A stretch of 64,000 bases of DNA from Ferrimonas aestuarii (GTDB lineage: Bacteria > Pseudomonadota > Gammaproteobacteria > Enterobacterales > Shewanellaceae), in contig NZ_SWCJ01000001.1 of assembly GCF_005116665.1 (NCBI RefSeq), positions 1 to 64,000 of the forward strand, given 5' to 3'. Under the pieces are notes generated by a model that ran no database searches, was not told the DNA's origin, and saw only the letters and a program-made list of their open reading frames with translations. Shown piece by piece: positions 43,913-54,297 of the stretch. A program made the translations under genes and the position numbers. The stretch's first letter is position 1. Every line of letters starts with the position of its first letter.

Positions 43913-43953
43913 CATCGATTTGATTTATTAGATCAAATCGATGTTTTGTTTTT
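43913..43953 (+). terminator. Terminator after flrA
   Basis: A perfect 12-bp stem, CATCGATTTGAT pairing with ATCAAATCGATG around TTATTAG, is followed by TTTTGTTTTT. It isolates flrA from flrBC. Confidence 0.92.
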
Positions 43954-43966
43954 AAAATACTCGCAC

Positions 43967-43982
43967 TGGCATATAAGTTGCT
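43967..43982 (+). promoter_or_regulatory. Sigma-54 promoter of flrBC
   Basis: TGGCATA-TAAG-TTGCT has GG and GC at sigma-54 spacing, 58 nt before the flrB start. It suits activation by FlrA. Confidence 0.85.
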
Positions 43983-44039
43983 TTATTTTCCTTCATCAGT
44001 CACTTTGAATCGATTCTTTGACGGGACCCTGACAGGTTA

Positions 44040-45071
44040 ATGGACCAAGCCAGCGAGCACACCACCCCTTTCGAACAAGGCCATGATCAAAGCCGTTTTG
44101 ACCATTTAATGCATGTATTGCCTGCGGGCGTGCTGTTATTGAATGAATTTGGCGTGGTTGAAAGAGCCAATCCGGCAGCGTGCGAAATGTTAGGCTGTGA
44201 GCTGGAAGGGGTTAAGTGGCGTCAGATTATTGACTCTGTGTTTGCCCCCAGAGCCGACGATGGCCATGAGGTTTCCCTGAAAAATGGCCGCCGCATCAGT
44301 TTGACCACACGCTCGCTGACACCGGAATCCGGTCAATTGTTGATGTTAACGGACCTAACGGAAACCCGAGCTCTGCAACAGAATGTATCTCATATGCAGC
44401 GCCTGTCTGCGTTAGGCAAAGTCGCGGCGTCGTTAGCTCATCAGATCCGCACCCCCTTGTCCGCCGCCCTGCTGTACGGTGCCAATCTCGCTAGCCCAAA
44501 ATTGGATGAGAGCGGCAGAGAACGCTTCCAACAAAAGTTGATGGCTCGCTTAGGTGAACTGGAACAGCGAGTGAATGATCTGCTGCTGTTTGCTCGAAGT
44601 GGTCACAGCAGTGATTCCAAACCGGTGGCGGTCAGCGAGCTTGTGGAAGAGTTAGAGCGCAGTTGTGAAGCGCAGTTGCAGCAACGACAAGTGGCGATGG
44701 CGGTCTCGGTGGAATCGCCTCTATGGATTGACACCAATGCCCGTGGGCTCATTGGTGGCCTTCAAAATCTCATCAATAACGCCATTGAGGCCGATGCCTC
44801 GGCGATTCGGGTAAAAGTAAAACAACAAGACAGTCGCTGCCTGATTGAGGTGGTCGATAATGGCAAAGGCATGACTCCGGAACAGCAACAGCAGGCACTT
44901 ACGCCTTTCTACACCACCAAAGCCAATGGTACTGGCTTAGGGTTGGCCTTGCTGCATACCATCTGCCGAGCCCATCAGGGAGAGCTGCATTTAGCCTCAA
45001 TTGCCGGTAAAGGCAGCCAATTTACATTGAGCTTTCCGCTCATTAAGCAAGATCAGGAGCAACCAGCATGA
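44040..45071 (+). CDS. flrB: FlrB: flagellar sensor kinase
   Basis: This 343-residue soluble histidine kinase has an N-terminal PAS domain (about 18-115), a HisKA domain with His134 in SLAHQIRTPLSAALL, and a HATPase with NLINNAIEADAS and GTGLGLALLHTICRAH. There are no membrane helices. It phosphorylates FlrC. It overlaps flrC by four bases. Confidence 0.94.
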   Translation: MDQASEHTTPFEQGHDQSRFDHLMHVLPAGVLLLNEFGVVERANPAACEMLGCELEGVKWRQIIDSVFAPRADDGHEVSLKNGRRISLTTRSLTPESGQLLMLTDLTETRALQQNVSHMQRLSALGKVAASLAHQIRTPLSAALLYGANLASPKLDESGRERFQQKLMARLGELEQRVNDLLLFARSGHSSDSKPVAVSELVEELERSCEAQLQQRQVAMAVSVESPLWIDTNARGLIGGLQNLINNAIEADASAIRVKVKQQDSRCLIEVVDNGKGMTPEQQQQALTPFYTTKANGTGLGLALLHTICRAHQGELHLASIAGKGSQFTLSFPLIKQDQEQPA

Positions 45072-46405
45072 CACAACCGACTCTGTTAGTGGTCGAGGAC
45101 GACCTAGGGTTGCGTGAAGCGTTAGTGGATACATTGATGTTGGGTGGTTACCAGTGCTTAGAGGCGGGAGATGGTCAGCAGGCGCTAATGATATTGGCCA
45201 AGCAGCAGCCCGATCTGGTGATCTCCGACATTCAGATGCCGACCATGGACGGCGTGACACTGCTTAAGTCCATCCGCGCAAAATCGATGCAGTTGCCGGT
45301 ACTGTTGATGACCGCTTATGGCAGCATCGACGCTGCGGTGGAAGCGATGCGCTGCGGGGCGACCGATTATTTAACCAAACCCTTTGCTCCGGAAGTGTTG
45401 CTGCATCAGGTTCAGCGTTACCTTCAGCCGGTTGAAAGTAAAACGGATCAGCCTATTGCTGAGGATCCAGCCAGCGTTAATATGCTGCAATTGGCTGCCA
45501 GAGTTGCCCAGTCAGACGCGTCGGTGATGATCGGTGGTCCAAGTGGCTCAGGTAAAGAGGTACTGGCTCGATATCTACATCAACAGTCTGCGCGAGCTAG
45601 CAAGCCCTTTGTCGCCATCAACTGCGCTGCCATTCCAGAAAACATGCTTGAAGCCACTCTGTTTGGGTATGAAAAGGGCGCGTTTACCGGTGCGGTTTCT
45701 GCGTCTCCGGGTAAGTTTGAGCAGGCGCAAGGCGGCACCATCTTATTGGACGAGATCACCGAGATGGATCTTGGGCTGCAATCCAAATTGTTGCGAGTCC
45801 TGCAAGAGCGGGAAGTGGAGCGAATTGGCGGACGTAAAACCATCAAATTGGACGTTCGCGTACTGGCAACGTCAAACCGAGATCTCAAACAAGCGGTAGC
45901 CAGTTGTGAATTTCGTGAGGATCTCTATTACCGCTTGAATGTATTTCCTTTACACTGGTTGCCTCTGTGTGAACGCCCTGGGGACATTGTGCCGCTGGCG
46001 GAGCATCTGATTTCACGCCACCAGCCTGAAGGTCGACCGAGCCCACAATTGTCAGCAGCGGCCAAAGCTAAGCTGAACGGTTATTCGTGGCCGGGTAACG
46101 TTCGTGAGTTAGAGAACGTGGTACAGCGAGCATTAATCCTATATTCTGGCGGCGAAATTGAAGCTTCCGATCTCTTTATCGATGAGATGGAGGTGGTTAA
46201 AGTTGCGGTACCGATGCCTGCAGAGTCATTGAGTGACAGTTTGGGCAGTGAGCTTCAGCAACAAGAACATCAGATCATTGTTGATGCATTGCAGCAACAC
46301 CGAGGAAGTCGCAAAGCGGTTGCTGAGCAGCTCGGTATTAGCCCGAGAACCTTGCGATATAAAATGGCAAAAATGCGCGATTTGGGTATTGAGTTACCTG
46401 CGTAA
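45068..46405 (+). CDS. flrC: FlrC: sigma-54-dependent response regulator
   Basis: This 445-residue NtrC-family regulator has a receiver domain with phospho-acceptor Asp54 (VISDIQMPTMDG), an AAA+ domain with GGPSGSGKE and GAFTGA (204-209), and a C-terminal Fis HTH (AVAEQLGISPRTLRYKM). With FlrB it activates middle flagellar genes. Confidence 0.95.
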   Translation: MTQPTLLVVEDDLGLREALVDTLMLGGYQCLEAGDGQQALMILAKQQPDLVISDIQMPTMDGVTLLKSIRAKSMQLPVLLMTAYGSIDAAVEAMRCGATDYLTKPFAPEVLLHQVQRYLQPVESKTDQPIAEDPASVNMLQLAARVAQSDASVMIGGPSGSGKEVLARYLHQQSARASKPFVAINCAAIPENMLEATLFGYEKGAFTGAVSASPGKFEQAQGGTILLDEITEMDLGLQSKLLRVLQEREVERIGGRKTIKLDVRVLATSNRDLKQAVASCEFREDLYYRLNVFPLHWLPLCERPGDIVPLAEHLISRHQPEGRPSPQLSAAAKAKLNGYSWPGNVRELENVVQRALILYSGGEIEASDLFIDEMEVVKVAVPMPAESLSDSLGSELQQQEHQIIVDALQQHRGSRKAVAEQLGISPRTLRYKMAKMRDLGIELPA

Positions 46406-46432
46406 ACCAGTGGAAAGCCGAGGAAGGATAAG

Positions 46433-46750
46433 ATGGAAATTAATAATGCCTCTATGATCGCCGAGATGCAGCAACTGGCGGTTGAGTCACAACCGGGCGC
46501 ACTGCAGCCGACGGTCAACACCAGTCAGGCGGATTTTGAGTCGCTATTAGGAAATGCCATAGACCATGTTAATGGCCTACAAAAGCAATCCTCGAGCTTA
46601 GCGACGCGCTTGGAGCTGGGCGATAGCAGCGTGACATTATCAGAGACAATGATCGCCAAAGAGAAAGCTGGCGTTGCCTTTGAAGCAACGGTACAGGTAA
46701 GAAACAAGCTGGTTGAAGCTTACAAAGAGATTATGAGTATGCCTGTTTAA
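46433..46750 (+). CDS. fliE: FliE: MS ring-rod junction protein
   Basis: This 105-residue protein has FliE features: FESLLGNAIDHVNGLQKQS and the C-terminal AFEATVQVRNKLVEAYKEIMSMPV. It links the MS ring to the rod. I see no sigma-54 promoter in the 27-nt gap from flrC, so it may be transcribed from the flrBC promoter. Confidence 0.94.
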   Translation: MEINNASMIAEMQQLAVESQPGALQPTVNTSQADFESLLGNAIDHVNGLQKQSSSLATRLELGDSSVTLSETMIAKEKAGVAFEATVQVRNKLVEAYKEIMSMPV

Positions 46751-46768
46751 TGGGCGTAAGGTGATACG

Positions 46769-48499
46769 GTGGCAGAGGCAAATCAGTCAACACAACTGGC
46801 AATTGGTAGCGAATCGGCACTGCCGATGGAGACCGACAGCCCAGAAACGGTAGAAGAGAATAAGGCGAGTCCTTTTGGTTCTCTTGCTGGTACCGATACC
46901 TTGCGTCAGATCTCGATGATCTTGGCGCTAACGGTATTTTTATTGCTGGTGGTGTTTATTTTTATCTGGGCTCAGGAGCCGGATTACCGTCCTCTGGGCA
47001 AGATGGAGACCGCAGAGCTGGTTGAAACCTTAGATTTTCTCGATCAACAGAAAATCGAATATAAGGTTGAAGGCAATGTGATCTCGGTACCAGAGGATCA
47101 ATATGCCGATATCCGTTTGCAGATGACTCGTGCTGGCTTAGAGAGCATGAGTGCAAACGAACAAGACTTTCTCTCACAAGATAGCGGCTTTGGCGTCAGT
47201 CAGCGTTTGGAATCCGCTCGACTAAAACACACCCAAGAACAGAGTCTAGCCAAAGCCATTGAAGAGCTACGTAGCGTCAGTCGTGCTCGGGTAATTCTGG
47301 CGTTGCCGAAAGCCAATGTGTTTGCACGCCAGCAAGCTCAGCCGTCAGCAACGGTGGTGGTTGGTTTGGCTCGCAATACGGAACTGCGCCAAAGTGAAGT
47401 GGATGCCATTGTGGACATTGTGGCATCGGCGGTTCACAAACTGTCTCCTTCTCGAGTAACTGTGACCGACCAGCATGGCAGGTTGTTAAATTCCGGCAGT
47501 CAGGATGCCGTCTCCTCGCGCGCTCGACGTGAACTTGAGGTGGAGAATCAGCAGGAGCAAGCGCTGCTGCATAAGATTGACTCGATTTTGATCCCCGTTT
47601 TGGGCATAGGTAACTACACCGCTCAGGTGGATGTGGCCATGGATTTCTCCGCCGTGGAGGAGACCTCGAAGCGCTACAACCCAGATCTACCGGCTCTAAG
47701 AAGCGAAATGCTAGTTAATGACAATCGGCAGGGGCAGGGTTCCAGTGGCATTCCGGGAGCGTTGACCAACCAACCGCCGATGGAGTCACAGATTCCGCAA
47801 AATGCTGCCGAGATTGAGCAAAACAGCATCAACGGCAACCGCCATCAGCGCTCTGAAGAGACCCGTAACTACGAACTGGATTCTACCGTCAGCCACGTGC
47901 GCCAACAGGTAGGCGTGATTCGTCGAATTACGGTGTCCGTTGCCGTGGATTACGTACTGGCTCCCGCAGCAGCGGGAGAGCAAGCGCAGCCGCAGCCACG
48001 CTCAGAGCTTGAACTCAACAGTTTAAGCCGTCTGCTGGAAGCCAGTATCGGCTTCAGCCAGCAACGGGGAGATACCGTTGAGGTAATCTCCATACCGTTT
48101 GCCGAAGGCGTGTCTCTGGAAGTGCCGGAAGTGCCACTTTATGAGCAGCCGATGTTCTGGCGACTGGTGAAGTTTGGCAGTGGCGCCTTGGTGATCATCG
48201 TTATCATCTTTGCGGTGATTCGCCCAATGATGAAACGTCTATTGGATCCTGAGGGTGATAAAGCCAAAACAGGCCTTAGCGGTGAAGAGTTGGCTGAGAT
48301 TGAAGATCAATACGCCGCGGATACGCTGGGCGTATTGAGCCAGGCCGATGGCGACTACAGCTATGCTGACGACGGCTCGATTCAGTTGCCAGACCTGCAT
48401 CGTGAAGACGACATGTTGCGCGCCATCCGTGCATTGGTGGCCAATGAGCCTGAACTGTCGACTCAAGTGATTAAACATTGGTTAGAAGAAGATGCCTGA
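46769..48499 (+). CDS. fliF: FliF: MS-ring protein
   Basis: This 576-residue protein starts at GTG 46769 (TAAGG upstream). It has two membrane segments (about 48-70 and 465-485), the periplasmic ring-building region between, and a C-terminal FliG-binding tail (MLRAIRALVANEPELSTQVIKHW). It overlaps fliG by eight bases. Confidence 0.96.
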   Translation: MAEANQSTQLAIGSESALPMETDSPETVEENKASPFGSLAGTDTLRQISMILALTVFLLLVVFIFIWAQEPDYRPLGKMETAELVETLDFLDQQKIEYKVEGNVISVPEDQYADIRLQMTRAGLESMSANEQDFLSQDSGFGVSQRLESARLKHTQEQSLAKAIEELRSVSRARVILALPKANVFARQQAQPSATVVVGLARNTELRQSEVDAIVDIVASAVHKLSPSRVTVTDQHGRLLNSGSQDAVSSRARRELEVENQQEQALLHKIDSILIPVLGIGNYTAQVDVAMDFSAVEETSKRYNPDLPALRSEMLVNDNRQGQGSSGIPGALTNQPPMESQIPQNAAEIEQNSINGNRHQRSEETRNYELDSTVSHVRQQVGVIRRITVSVAVDYVLAPAAAGEQAQPQPRSELELNSLSRLLEASIGFSQQRGDTVEVISIPFAEGVSLEVPEVPLYEQPMFWRLVKFGSGALVIIVIIFAVIRPMMKRLLDPEGDKAKTGLSGEELAEIEDQYAADTLGVLSQADGDYSYADDGSIQLPDLHREDDMLRAIRALVANEPELSTQVIKHWLEEDA

Positions 48500-49541
48500 T
48501 TTAGTTCCAACAGATAACGCCATGCCGGTGGCGGACTTTGACGTAAAGAATCTTAACGGCATCGAAAAAACCGCCATCTTGCTGCTGAGCCTATCTGAGT
48601 CCGATGCGGCTCAGGTACTGCGTAACCTTGAGCCAAAGCAGGTTCAAAAGGTGGGCATGGCGATGGCGGGAATGAACAATTTCAGCCAAGACAAGGTGAC
48701 CGCAGTTCACCGCTTGTTCTTAGAGCAGATTAAGAAGTTCTCCTCCATCGGTCTGAACAGTCAGGAGTTCGTTAAGAAGGCCCTGACCCATGCGTTGGGT
48801 GAAGACAAAGCGGGTAACCTGATTGACCAGATTGTGATGGGCAATGGTGCCACAGGACTTGATTCACTGAAGTGGATGGACGCCCGCCAGGTGGCCAACA
48901 TCATTCAAAATGAACACCCTCAGATTCAAACCATCGTGCTCTCCTATCTGGAGCCGGATCAGTCGGCACAGATCATGAGCCAGTTTACCGAGCGAGTTCG
49001 CTTGGATCTGATGTTGCGTATTGCCAACCTTGAAGAGGTTCAGCCAGCTGCATTGCAGGAGCTGAACGACATCATGGAGAAGCAGTTTGCGGGTCAGTCC
49101 GGTGCGCAAGCGGCCAAGATGGGCGGCCTGAAAGCGGCAGCCAACATCATGAATTACCTAGATACCGGCATCGAAGGCCAGTTGATGGAATCGATTCGCG
49201 ATACCGACGAAGAGCTGGGTCAGCAGATTCAGGATCTGATGTTTGTATTCGAGAACTTGGCGGATATGGACGACAAGGCGATGCAGGTGTTGCTGCGTGA
49301 GCTGCAGCAAGAGGTACTCATTCGGGCGCTCAAAGGCGCAGACGACCAGCTCAAAGAGAAGATTCTGGGCAACATGTCCAAACGTCAGGCGGACCTGGTT
49401 CGCGACGACTTGGAAGCCATGGGGCCGGTACGAATTTCCGAGGTGGAGTTGGCTCAAAAAGAGGTGCTGTCTATTGCTCGCCGCTTGGCGGATGCTGGCG
49501 ACATCGTACTTGGCGGCGCCGGTGGCGAAGAGTTTGTGTAA
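48492..49541 (+). CDS. fliG: FliG: rotor switch protein
   Basis: This 349-residue protein has FliG N-terminal NGIEKTAILLLSLSESDAAQVLRNL, middle EHPQIQTIVLSYL and C-terminal torque domain (FVFENLADMDDKAMQVLLREL). It transfers torque from the stator and sits under FliF. Confidence 0.97.
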   Translation: MPDLVPTDNAMPVADFDVKNLNGIEKTAILLLSLSESDAAQVLRNLEPKQVQKVGMAMAGMNNFSQDKVTAVHRLFLEQIKKFSSIGLNSQEFVKKALTHALGEDKAGNLIDQIVMGNGATGLDSLKWMDARQVANIIQNEHPQIQTIVLSYLEPDQSAQIMSQFTERVRLDLMLRIANLEEVQPAALQELNDIMEKQFAGQSGAQAAKMGGLKAAANIMNYLDTGIEGQLMESIRDTDEELGQQIQDLMFVFENLADMDDKAMQVLLRELQQEVLIRALKGADDQLKEKILGNMSKRQADLVRDDLEAMGPVRISEVELAQKEVLSIARRLADAGDIVLGGAGGEEFV

Positions 49542-49544
49542 CCC

Positions 49545-50465
49545 ATGAGCCGAGACCTACACCGCCCCTTCGCACTGGATTCGGTCAGCAGCGAGTTGGC
49601 CGAGCACTGGGACCTGCCAGACATAGGCGATGACTCCAATGAGCCAGAGGTTAATGCGGTCAATCGCCAGCGACCGGTGGAGCCTGAGCCAGAAGAAACC
49701 GAAGAAGCTCCCCAGCCTCTGACCCTTGCGGAGATCGAAGCCATTCAAGAGGAAGCTCGTCAAGAGGGCTTCGATCAAGGTAAGGCTGATGGACACCAAC
49801 AGGGTTTGGAGCAAGGCCGCCTGAAAGGGCTTGAAGAGGGGCATCAGCAAGGTTTTGAACAGGGCCTTGAGCAAGGTTTAGCGGAGGGCAAAGTCCGAAT
49901 TGATGCCAAGGTGGCTCAGTGGCAGTCGCTGCTCGCGGAACTCGTAGCGCCTCTCAAAGCGGTGGATGATCAAATTGAGCATGAGCTGGTTGAGCTGAGC
50001 GTGCAACTGGCTAAGGCGGTGATCGCCTGTGAAGTAAAAACCCAGCCTGAGCCATTACTGGTTGCCTTAAGGCAAGGCATGGACGCGCTCCCCAGTAAAG
50101 GTCAGCAGGTGGTGATCGAGACCAATGCCGAAGATTTGGAGCTAATTCAACAGAGCTTCGGCGAACAGGAGTTAACGCGTCGAGATTGGCAACTGCAGCT
50201 GGAGCCTAGCTTGTCTCGAGGTAGCCTGAGGTTGGTGACCAGCCGCTCCCAGGTGGAGATGGACTTAGCCACTCGCATGGAGACGGTGCTGCAAGGCTTT
50301 TTAGCTCGCCCTCGAGATCCCGTTAGCGAGCCCCCTTATCCTGAATTCTCCCCTGAACCGGTGAGTCAAGAGGCGAACGCGCCAGAGTCCGCGTCAGCGG
50401 AAGTGGTCCCTGATACACCGGCATCCACGGATACTGCAGATGCAGAATCGAAGCCAGAGGCTTAA
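49545..50465 (+). CDS. fliH: FliH: export ATPase regulator
   Basis: This 306-residue protein has an acidic N-terminus, a glycine-repeat coiled coil ([21 protein letters not shown]) typical of FliH, and a C-terminal domain; a longer than usual Pro/Glu-rich tail follows. It inhibits and docks the FliI ATPase. It overlaps fliI by 26 bp. Confidence 0.93.
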   Translation: MSRDLHRPFALDSVSSELAEHWDLPDIGDDSNEPEVNAVNRQRPVEPEPEETEEAPQPLTLAEIEAIQEEARQEGFDQGKADGHQQGLEQGRLKGLEEGHQQGFEQGLEQGLAEGKVRIDAKVAQWQSLLAELVAPLKAVDDQIEHELVELSVQLAKAVIACEVKTQPEPLLVALRQGMDALPSKGQQVVIETNAEDLELIQQSFGEQELTRRDWQLQLEPSLSRGSLRLVTSRSQVEMDLATRMETVLQGFLARPRDPVSEPPYPEFSPEPVSQEANAPESASAEVVPDTPASTDTADAESKPEA

Positions 50466-51780
50466 TCAACGACTTAAGGCCTGGCAGCACAATGTTGCCT
50501 CCTATGCGCCGGTGGCTTCCGGCCAGTTGTTGCGGGTTGTTGGCCTGACTCTCGAAGCGGTAGGCTGTCGCGCCGCCGTGGGCTCTCTGTGTGCCATCGA
50601 TACCCTCGCCGGCGAGATTCTCGCTGAAGTGGTTGGCTTCGACGATCAGCTTCTCTACCTAATGCCCATCGAAGAGATGAAAGGGGTGCTTCCCGGAGCC
50701 AAAGTAACCCCCATTGGCGGTCGCCGAGGTTTGGCCGTAGGCAACGCTTTGCTAGGCCGAGTCATCGATGGCAATGGTGAACCCATCGATGGCCAAGGGC
50801 CGCTGAAAACCAGTCAATACGCCGCCACCAGTGCACCGCTGCTAAATCCCATGGTGCGCCGTGCCATCAGCCAGCCCATTGATACTGGCGTTCGTACTAT
50901 TAATGCCCTGCTGACCGTTGGACAAGGCCAACGAATGGGGCTGTTTGCAGGCTCTGGTGTGGGTAAGTCGGTACTGCTCGGCATGATGACTCGGGGGACC
51001 AACGCCGATGTGATTGTGGTGGGCTTGGTCGGCGAACGTGGCCGAGAGGTGAAGGAGTTTATTGAAGAGATCCTAGGGCCGGAAGGTCGCGCTCGAGCCG
51101 TGGTTGTGGCTTCTCCGGCGGATAATAGCCCGATGATGCGTTTGCGTGCCTGTGAAACCTCCACCCGCATCGCCGAGTATTTCCGAGATTGCGGCCGCAA
51201 TGTTCTGCTGTTGATGGACTCACTGACTCGTTATGCACAGGCCCAGCGGGAGATCGCTCTTGCTATTGGTGAGCCCCCAGCCACCAAGGGGTATCCGCCC
51301 TCCGTTTTTGCCAAGCTCCCTAAACTGGTTGAGCGCGCCGGTAATGGTGGTCCCGGTCAGGGCAGCATTACCGCATTCTATACGGTGTTAACCGAAGGGG
51401 ACGATCAGCAGGATCCCATCGCCGACGCTTCCAGAGCGATTCTTGACGGCCACATTGTGTTGTCGCGTCAGCTCGCTGAGAGCGGCCATTACCCAGCCAT
51501 CGACATCGAAGCCTCCATCTCTCGTGTGATGCCGATGGTTACCGAACAGGCGCATCAGATGGCTGCACAGATGGTGAAGCAGCTTTGGTCTAAGTACCGA
51601 CAAAATCAGGATTTGATTGCCATTGGGGCGTACTCAAAAGGCTCGGATCCTCAAGTCGACAAATCGATTGCGATGCAGCCTGCGTTCAACGCATTTTTAC
51701 GCCAAGAGATGAAGCGGCCGGCCACTTATACTGAAAGTTTGGAGCAGTTGGCTCGCTTAGCGGCGAACTGTAAGGTGTAA
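50440..51780 (+). CDS. fliI: FliI: flagellar export ATPase
   Basis: This 446-residue F1-like ATPase has Walker A GSGVGKS (171-177) and [19 protein letters not shown], plus the [21 protein letters not shown] block. It energises substrate release from chaperones at the export gate. The start codon lies inside fliH. Confidence 0.97.
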   Translation: MQNRSQRLNQRLKAWQHNVASYAPVASGQLLRVVGLTLEAVGCRAAVGSLCAIDTLAGEILAEVVGFDDQLLYLMPIEEMKGVLPGAKVTPIGGRRGLAVGNALLGRVIDGNGEPIDGQGPLKTSQYAATSAPLLNPMVRRAISQPIDTGVRTINALLTVGQGQRMGLFAGSGVGKSVLLGMMTRGTNADVIVVGLVGERGREVKEFIEEILGPEGRARAVVVASPADNSPMMRLRACETSTRIAEYFRDCGRNVLLLMDSLTRYAQAQREIALAIGEPPATKGYPPSVFAKLPKLVERAGNGGPGQGSITAFYTVLTEGDDQQDPIADASRAILDGHIVLSRQLAESGHYPAIDIEASISRVMPMVTEQAHQMAAQMVKQLWSKYRQNQDLIAIGAYSKGSDPQVDKSIAMQPAFNAFLRQEMKRPATYTESLEQLARLAANCKV

Positions 51781-51783
51781 CCT

Positions 51784-52227
51784 ATGGCTGACCCTAAGCA
51801 GCTACAACAGGTTTTGGATCTTGCAGATAAAGAGCTTGAGCACGCACAGCTAAAGTTGCGGGCGGCTCGGTCTCAATCCGATGCCTTGAAAGAGCAGTTG
51901 ACCCAGCTGGATGCCTACCGATTTGATTACGTAAAACAGGCCAGTGAAAAAGCCGGTAAACGCGTGGCTGCTAACCACTACCAGCAGTATTACCATTTTA
52001 TTGCTAAGTTGGATGGGGCCATCGATGCTCAGCGAAAACAGATCGCCGATGCCGATGAGGCGGTTAAGCAGTTTCAAGCGCAATATCAATTGATTCAGCA
52101 GAAACAGAAGGCTCTCTCTTTGCTGATTGAGAAAGAGCTCAAGCGCCGCCAACTTCGGGCAGAAAAAGTGGAGCAGCAGCAACTGGATGAGTTCTCGCTG
52201 CAACAGTACCTTCGTCGTAAAGCTTAG
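51784..52227 (+). CDS. fliJ: FliJ: export apparatus coiled-coil protein
   Basis: This 147-residue, almost entirely helical protein, rich in Gln/Lys/Glu (LEHAQLKLRAARSQSDALKEQL), is in the FliJ position. It links the ATPase ring to FlhA. The 175-nt gap after it holds the fliK promoter. Confidence 0.9.
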   Translation: MADPKQLQQVLDLADKELEHAQLKLRAARSQSDALKEQLTQLDAYRFDYVKQASEKAGKRVAANHYQQYYHFIAKLDGAIDAQRKQIADADEAVKQFQAQYQLIQQKQKALSLLIEKELKRRQLRAEKVEQQQLDEFSLQQYLRRKA

Positions 52228-52330
52228 GGAGATTCGCTCCCAATTCCCTGGCCAGTAGACACGGGCCCCAGTAAATCCCCTAGATTCCTGATTGAAACTT
52301 CTCAACCTAACTTTTGGGCGAAATTTATAA

Positions 52331-52346
52331 CGGCACATTTCTTGCT
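52331..52346 (+). promoter_or_regulatory. Sigma-54 promoter of fliK-fliR
   Basis: CGGCACA-TTTC-TTGCT has GG and GC at sigma-54 spacing, about 80 nt before the fliK start. Confidence 0.82.
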
Positions 52347-52426
52347 TTTAAGTTCATAGGCTCGATGTTGCCCCCTGTTGGCGTAGGGCAACGGTCACCA
52401 TTTTGACGTTAGGACAACGAAATTCC

Positions 52427-54244
52427 ATGAAAGCACAGATGCAAACTGCCCCCATTTCGGTGTTGAACCCAGTCAAGCAGCAAGCTGATGAGTCGTCTAA
52501 TCAAGGTGACTTTGGAGAGTTTTTAGCGAGAGAGCATGGTAAGCAAGCTCAGTCCGAGTCGGCCAGTACCTCAAAGGCGAAACCAGAGAAGGGCGAAGCT
52601 GAAAAGCCCTTGGACAGTGCCGAGATTAAGTCATCAAATAAAGGTGCTTCCGCTGGCGAAAGTACGGAAAAATCCGCGCAAAATACTGATAAAAAATCAA
52701 AAGATTCGACAGATGGCGACTCATCTATTAAAGGCAACGTAGCGGCAGTGACTCAAGGTGGCAAGCTCTTCGCAATGGAGGGTTCAGAGGAGACAACTGA
52801 TTCTGCGACGCTGGCGGATGATGTTAGCGAGCTTGGTGCTGACGAGGGCTCAGAGGAAGGCTTGAAACCAGAGACGCTGGCGAGCACCGAAACCGATGCC
52901 GACTCTAAAGCGAGCAGCGATGCGCTAGCGGCAACCCCGGACACCAAGCGGCAAATTAATGCCACATCCGATGCCTCAGAGCCGGCCACCGAGGCCAGTG
53001 ACGACGGGGATGGGCTGCTCTCAGCGCAAACCAGCGCCACTTCGAACTCAGCCATGACCTCAAGTGATGGTGGCGAAGATGGCCAAAGTGCTGTCACGAG
53101 TGCATTAGGTAAGGGGGCTCAAGTTGGGCTGAGTGAACCTAAGTCCCCTAAAACCGATAAACCCTCTCCTTTTGCCAAATTGGACACGTCCAACGTAGGC
53201 GAGATGGCCACATCAGAGGCCGAGGCTGACGAAGTGGCGGAGGCCACCGAGTCCGATGTCACCGTGGATGAGGTTGTCCTTAATGACACCAAAGCCAGCA
53301 AAGAGAGTAAAACCCCCTTTGCGGCCATGCTGACGGCCAATTCAAATGAGGTGAAAGCGCAGGGGAAAGCAGAAGCGGCTCCTGCTGACGATGGCACTGA
53401 GGTGGTAGCCGAGACCAAAGGCGCCAGCGCCTCATCGGTATCGGCGTTAACGGATGCTGAGGCCGTTAAGACAACTGGAGCCAACGCTCAGTTATTGGCT
53501 CAGCTTCAAGGGGTTAAGTCGGTTCAGGAGAAGCTAAATGGTTCAACCGCAGCGCCTGTCTCTGCCACAGAGGCAGGTTCGGATGCGGTTTCCGAAGCAT
53601 TGCCCGGTCGAAGTGCGTTGCCTAAGTCCAGTGGCGAGCTGGGCACCTTGCTGACGTCGGGAGATGCATTAACGCGGGATCAGGCGCAGATTCTGGCCGC
53701 CCATGAAAATAGTGCGTTGGAAGCTCAAGAGGGCAGTGAGGTCGACAACCATCTGCGCCAGCACAACATCCGAACCGCTGAGCCTCGGAGTGTACAGCAC
53801 AATACCGCAGACGTTCAGGCTCAGTTGAGACAGCCCGTGGCAGCTGAGCGTATGGCACCAGAGCTGCGCGAGCGGATGATGATGATGATCAACAGCCGCA
53901 CCAATCAGGCTGAAATTCGTCTGGATCCACCGGAGCTGGGGGCGCTGCAGGTGAAGATTCAGATGAACGGCGATCAGGCGCAGTTGCAACTTCAAGTGGC
54001 TCAAACTCAGACTCGCGAGATGGTTGAGCAAGCGTTGCCTCGACTTCGCGAAATGTTGGAACAACAAGGCATTACGCTAACGGATACTCAGATCAGTCAG
54101 GGTGGCGGCAATCAAGGCGGCCAGGAGCAGGGCGGTCAGTTTGCTGGTGGCGATGGCATGGTGGAGGTGGATGATGAAACCTTGCACAATGTCCAACAAT
54201 TAAGCGGAAGAAATGTCGACGGTGGCATTGATTACTACGCATAA
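52427..54244 (+). CDS. fliK: FliK: hook-length control protein
   Basis: The 605-residue product from ATG 52427 has a very long Ala/Ser/Thr/Glu/Asp-rich low-complexity ruler region (to about residue 470) and the conserved C-terminal Flg_hook domain (QAEIRLDPPELGALQVKIQM). It switches export specificity from hook to filament. The ruler is of typical marine gammaproteobacterial type. A TTG at 52403 in frame is a less likely start. Confidence 0.92.
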   Translation: MKAQMQTAPISVLNPVKQQADESSNQGDFGEFLAREHGKQAQSESASTSKAKPEKGEAEKPLDSAEIKSSNKGASAGESTEKSAQNTDKKSKDSTDGDSSIKGNVAAVTQGGKLFAMEGSEETTDSATLADDVSELGADEGSEEGLKPETLASTETDADSKASSDALAATPDTKRQINATSDASEPATEASDDGDGLLSAQTSATSNSAMTSSDGGEDGQSAVTSALGKGAQVGLSEPKSPKTDKPSPFAKLDTSNVGEMATSEAEADEVAEATESDVTVDEVVLNDTKASKESKTPFAAMLTANSNEVKAQGKAEAAPADDGTEVVAETKGASASSVSALTDAEAVKTTGANAQLLAQLQGVKSVQEKLNGSTAAPVSATEAGSDAVSEALPGRSALPKSSGELGTLLTSGDALTRDQAQILAAHENSALEAQEGSEVDNHLRQHNIRTAEPRSVQHNTADVQAQLRQPVAAERMAPELRERMMMMINSRTNQAEIRLDPPELGALQVKIQMNGDQAQLQLQVAQTQTREMVEQALPRLREMLEQQGITLTDTQISQGGGNQGGQEQGGQFAGGDGMVEVDDETLHNVQQLSGRNVDGGIDYYA

Positions 54245-54297
54245 GCATCAGTGTGTTACTCTCTGTCAGTTAAAGAGAAAAAATAGGAAACGTACCG

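Noticed and set aside
42424-46405. Prophage or genomic island in the flagellar cluster
   Set aside because: Gene order, spacing and promoter types follow the normal polar-flagellar arrangement without integrase, transposase or terminal repeats.
53119-53484. 121-codon hydrophobic ORF antisense to fliK
   Set aside because: The Ala/Ser/Thr/Glu-rich linker of FliK produces Ser/Val/Ala-rich reverse frames; no RBS or flanking signals.
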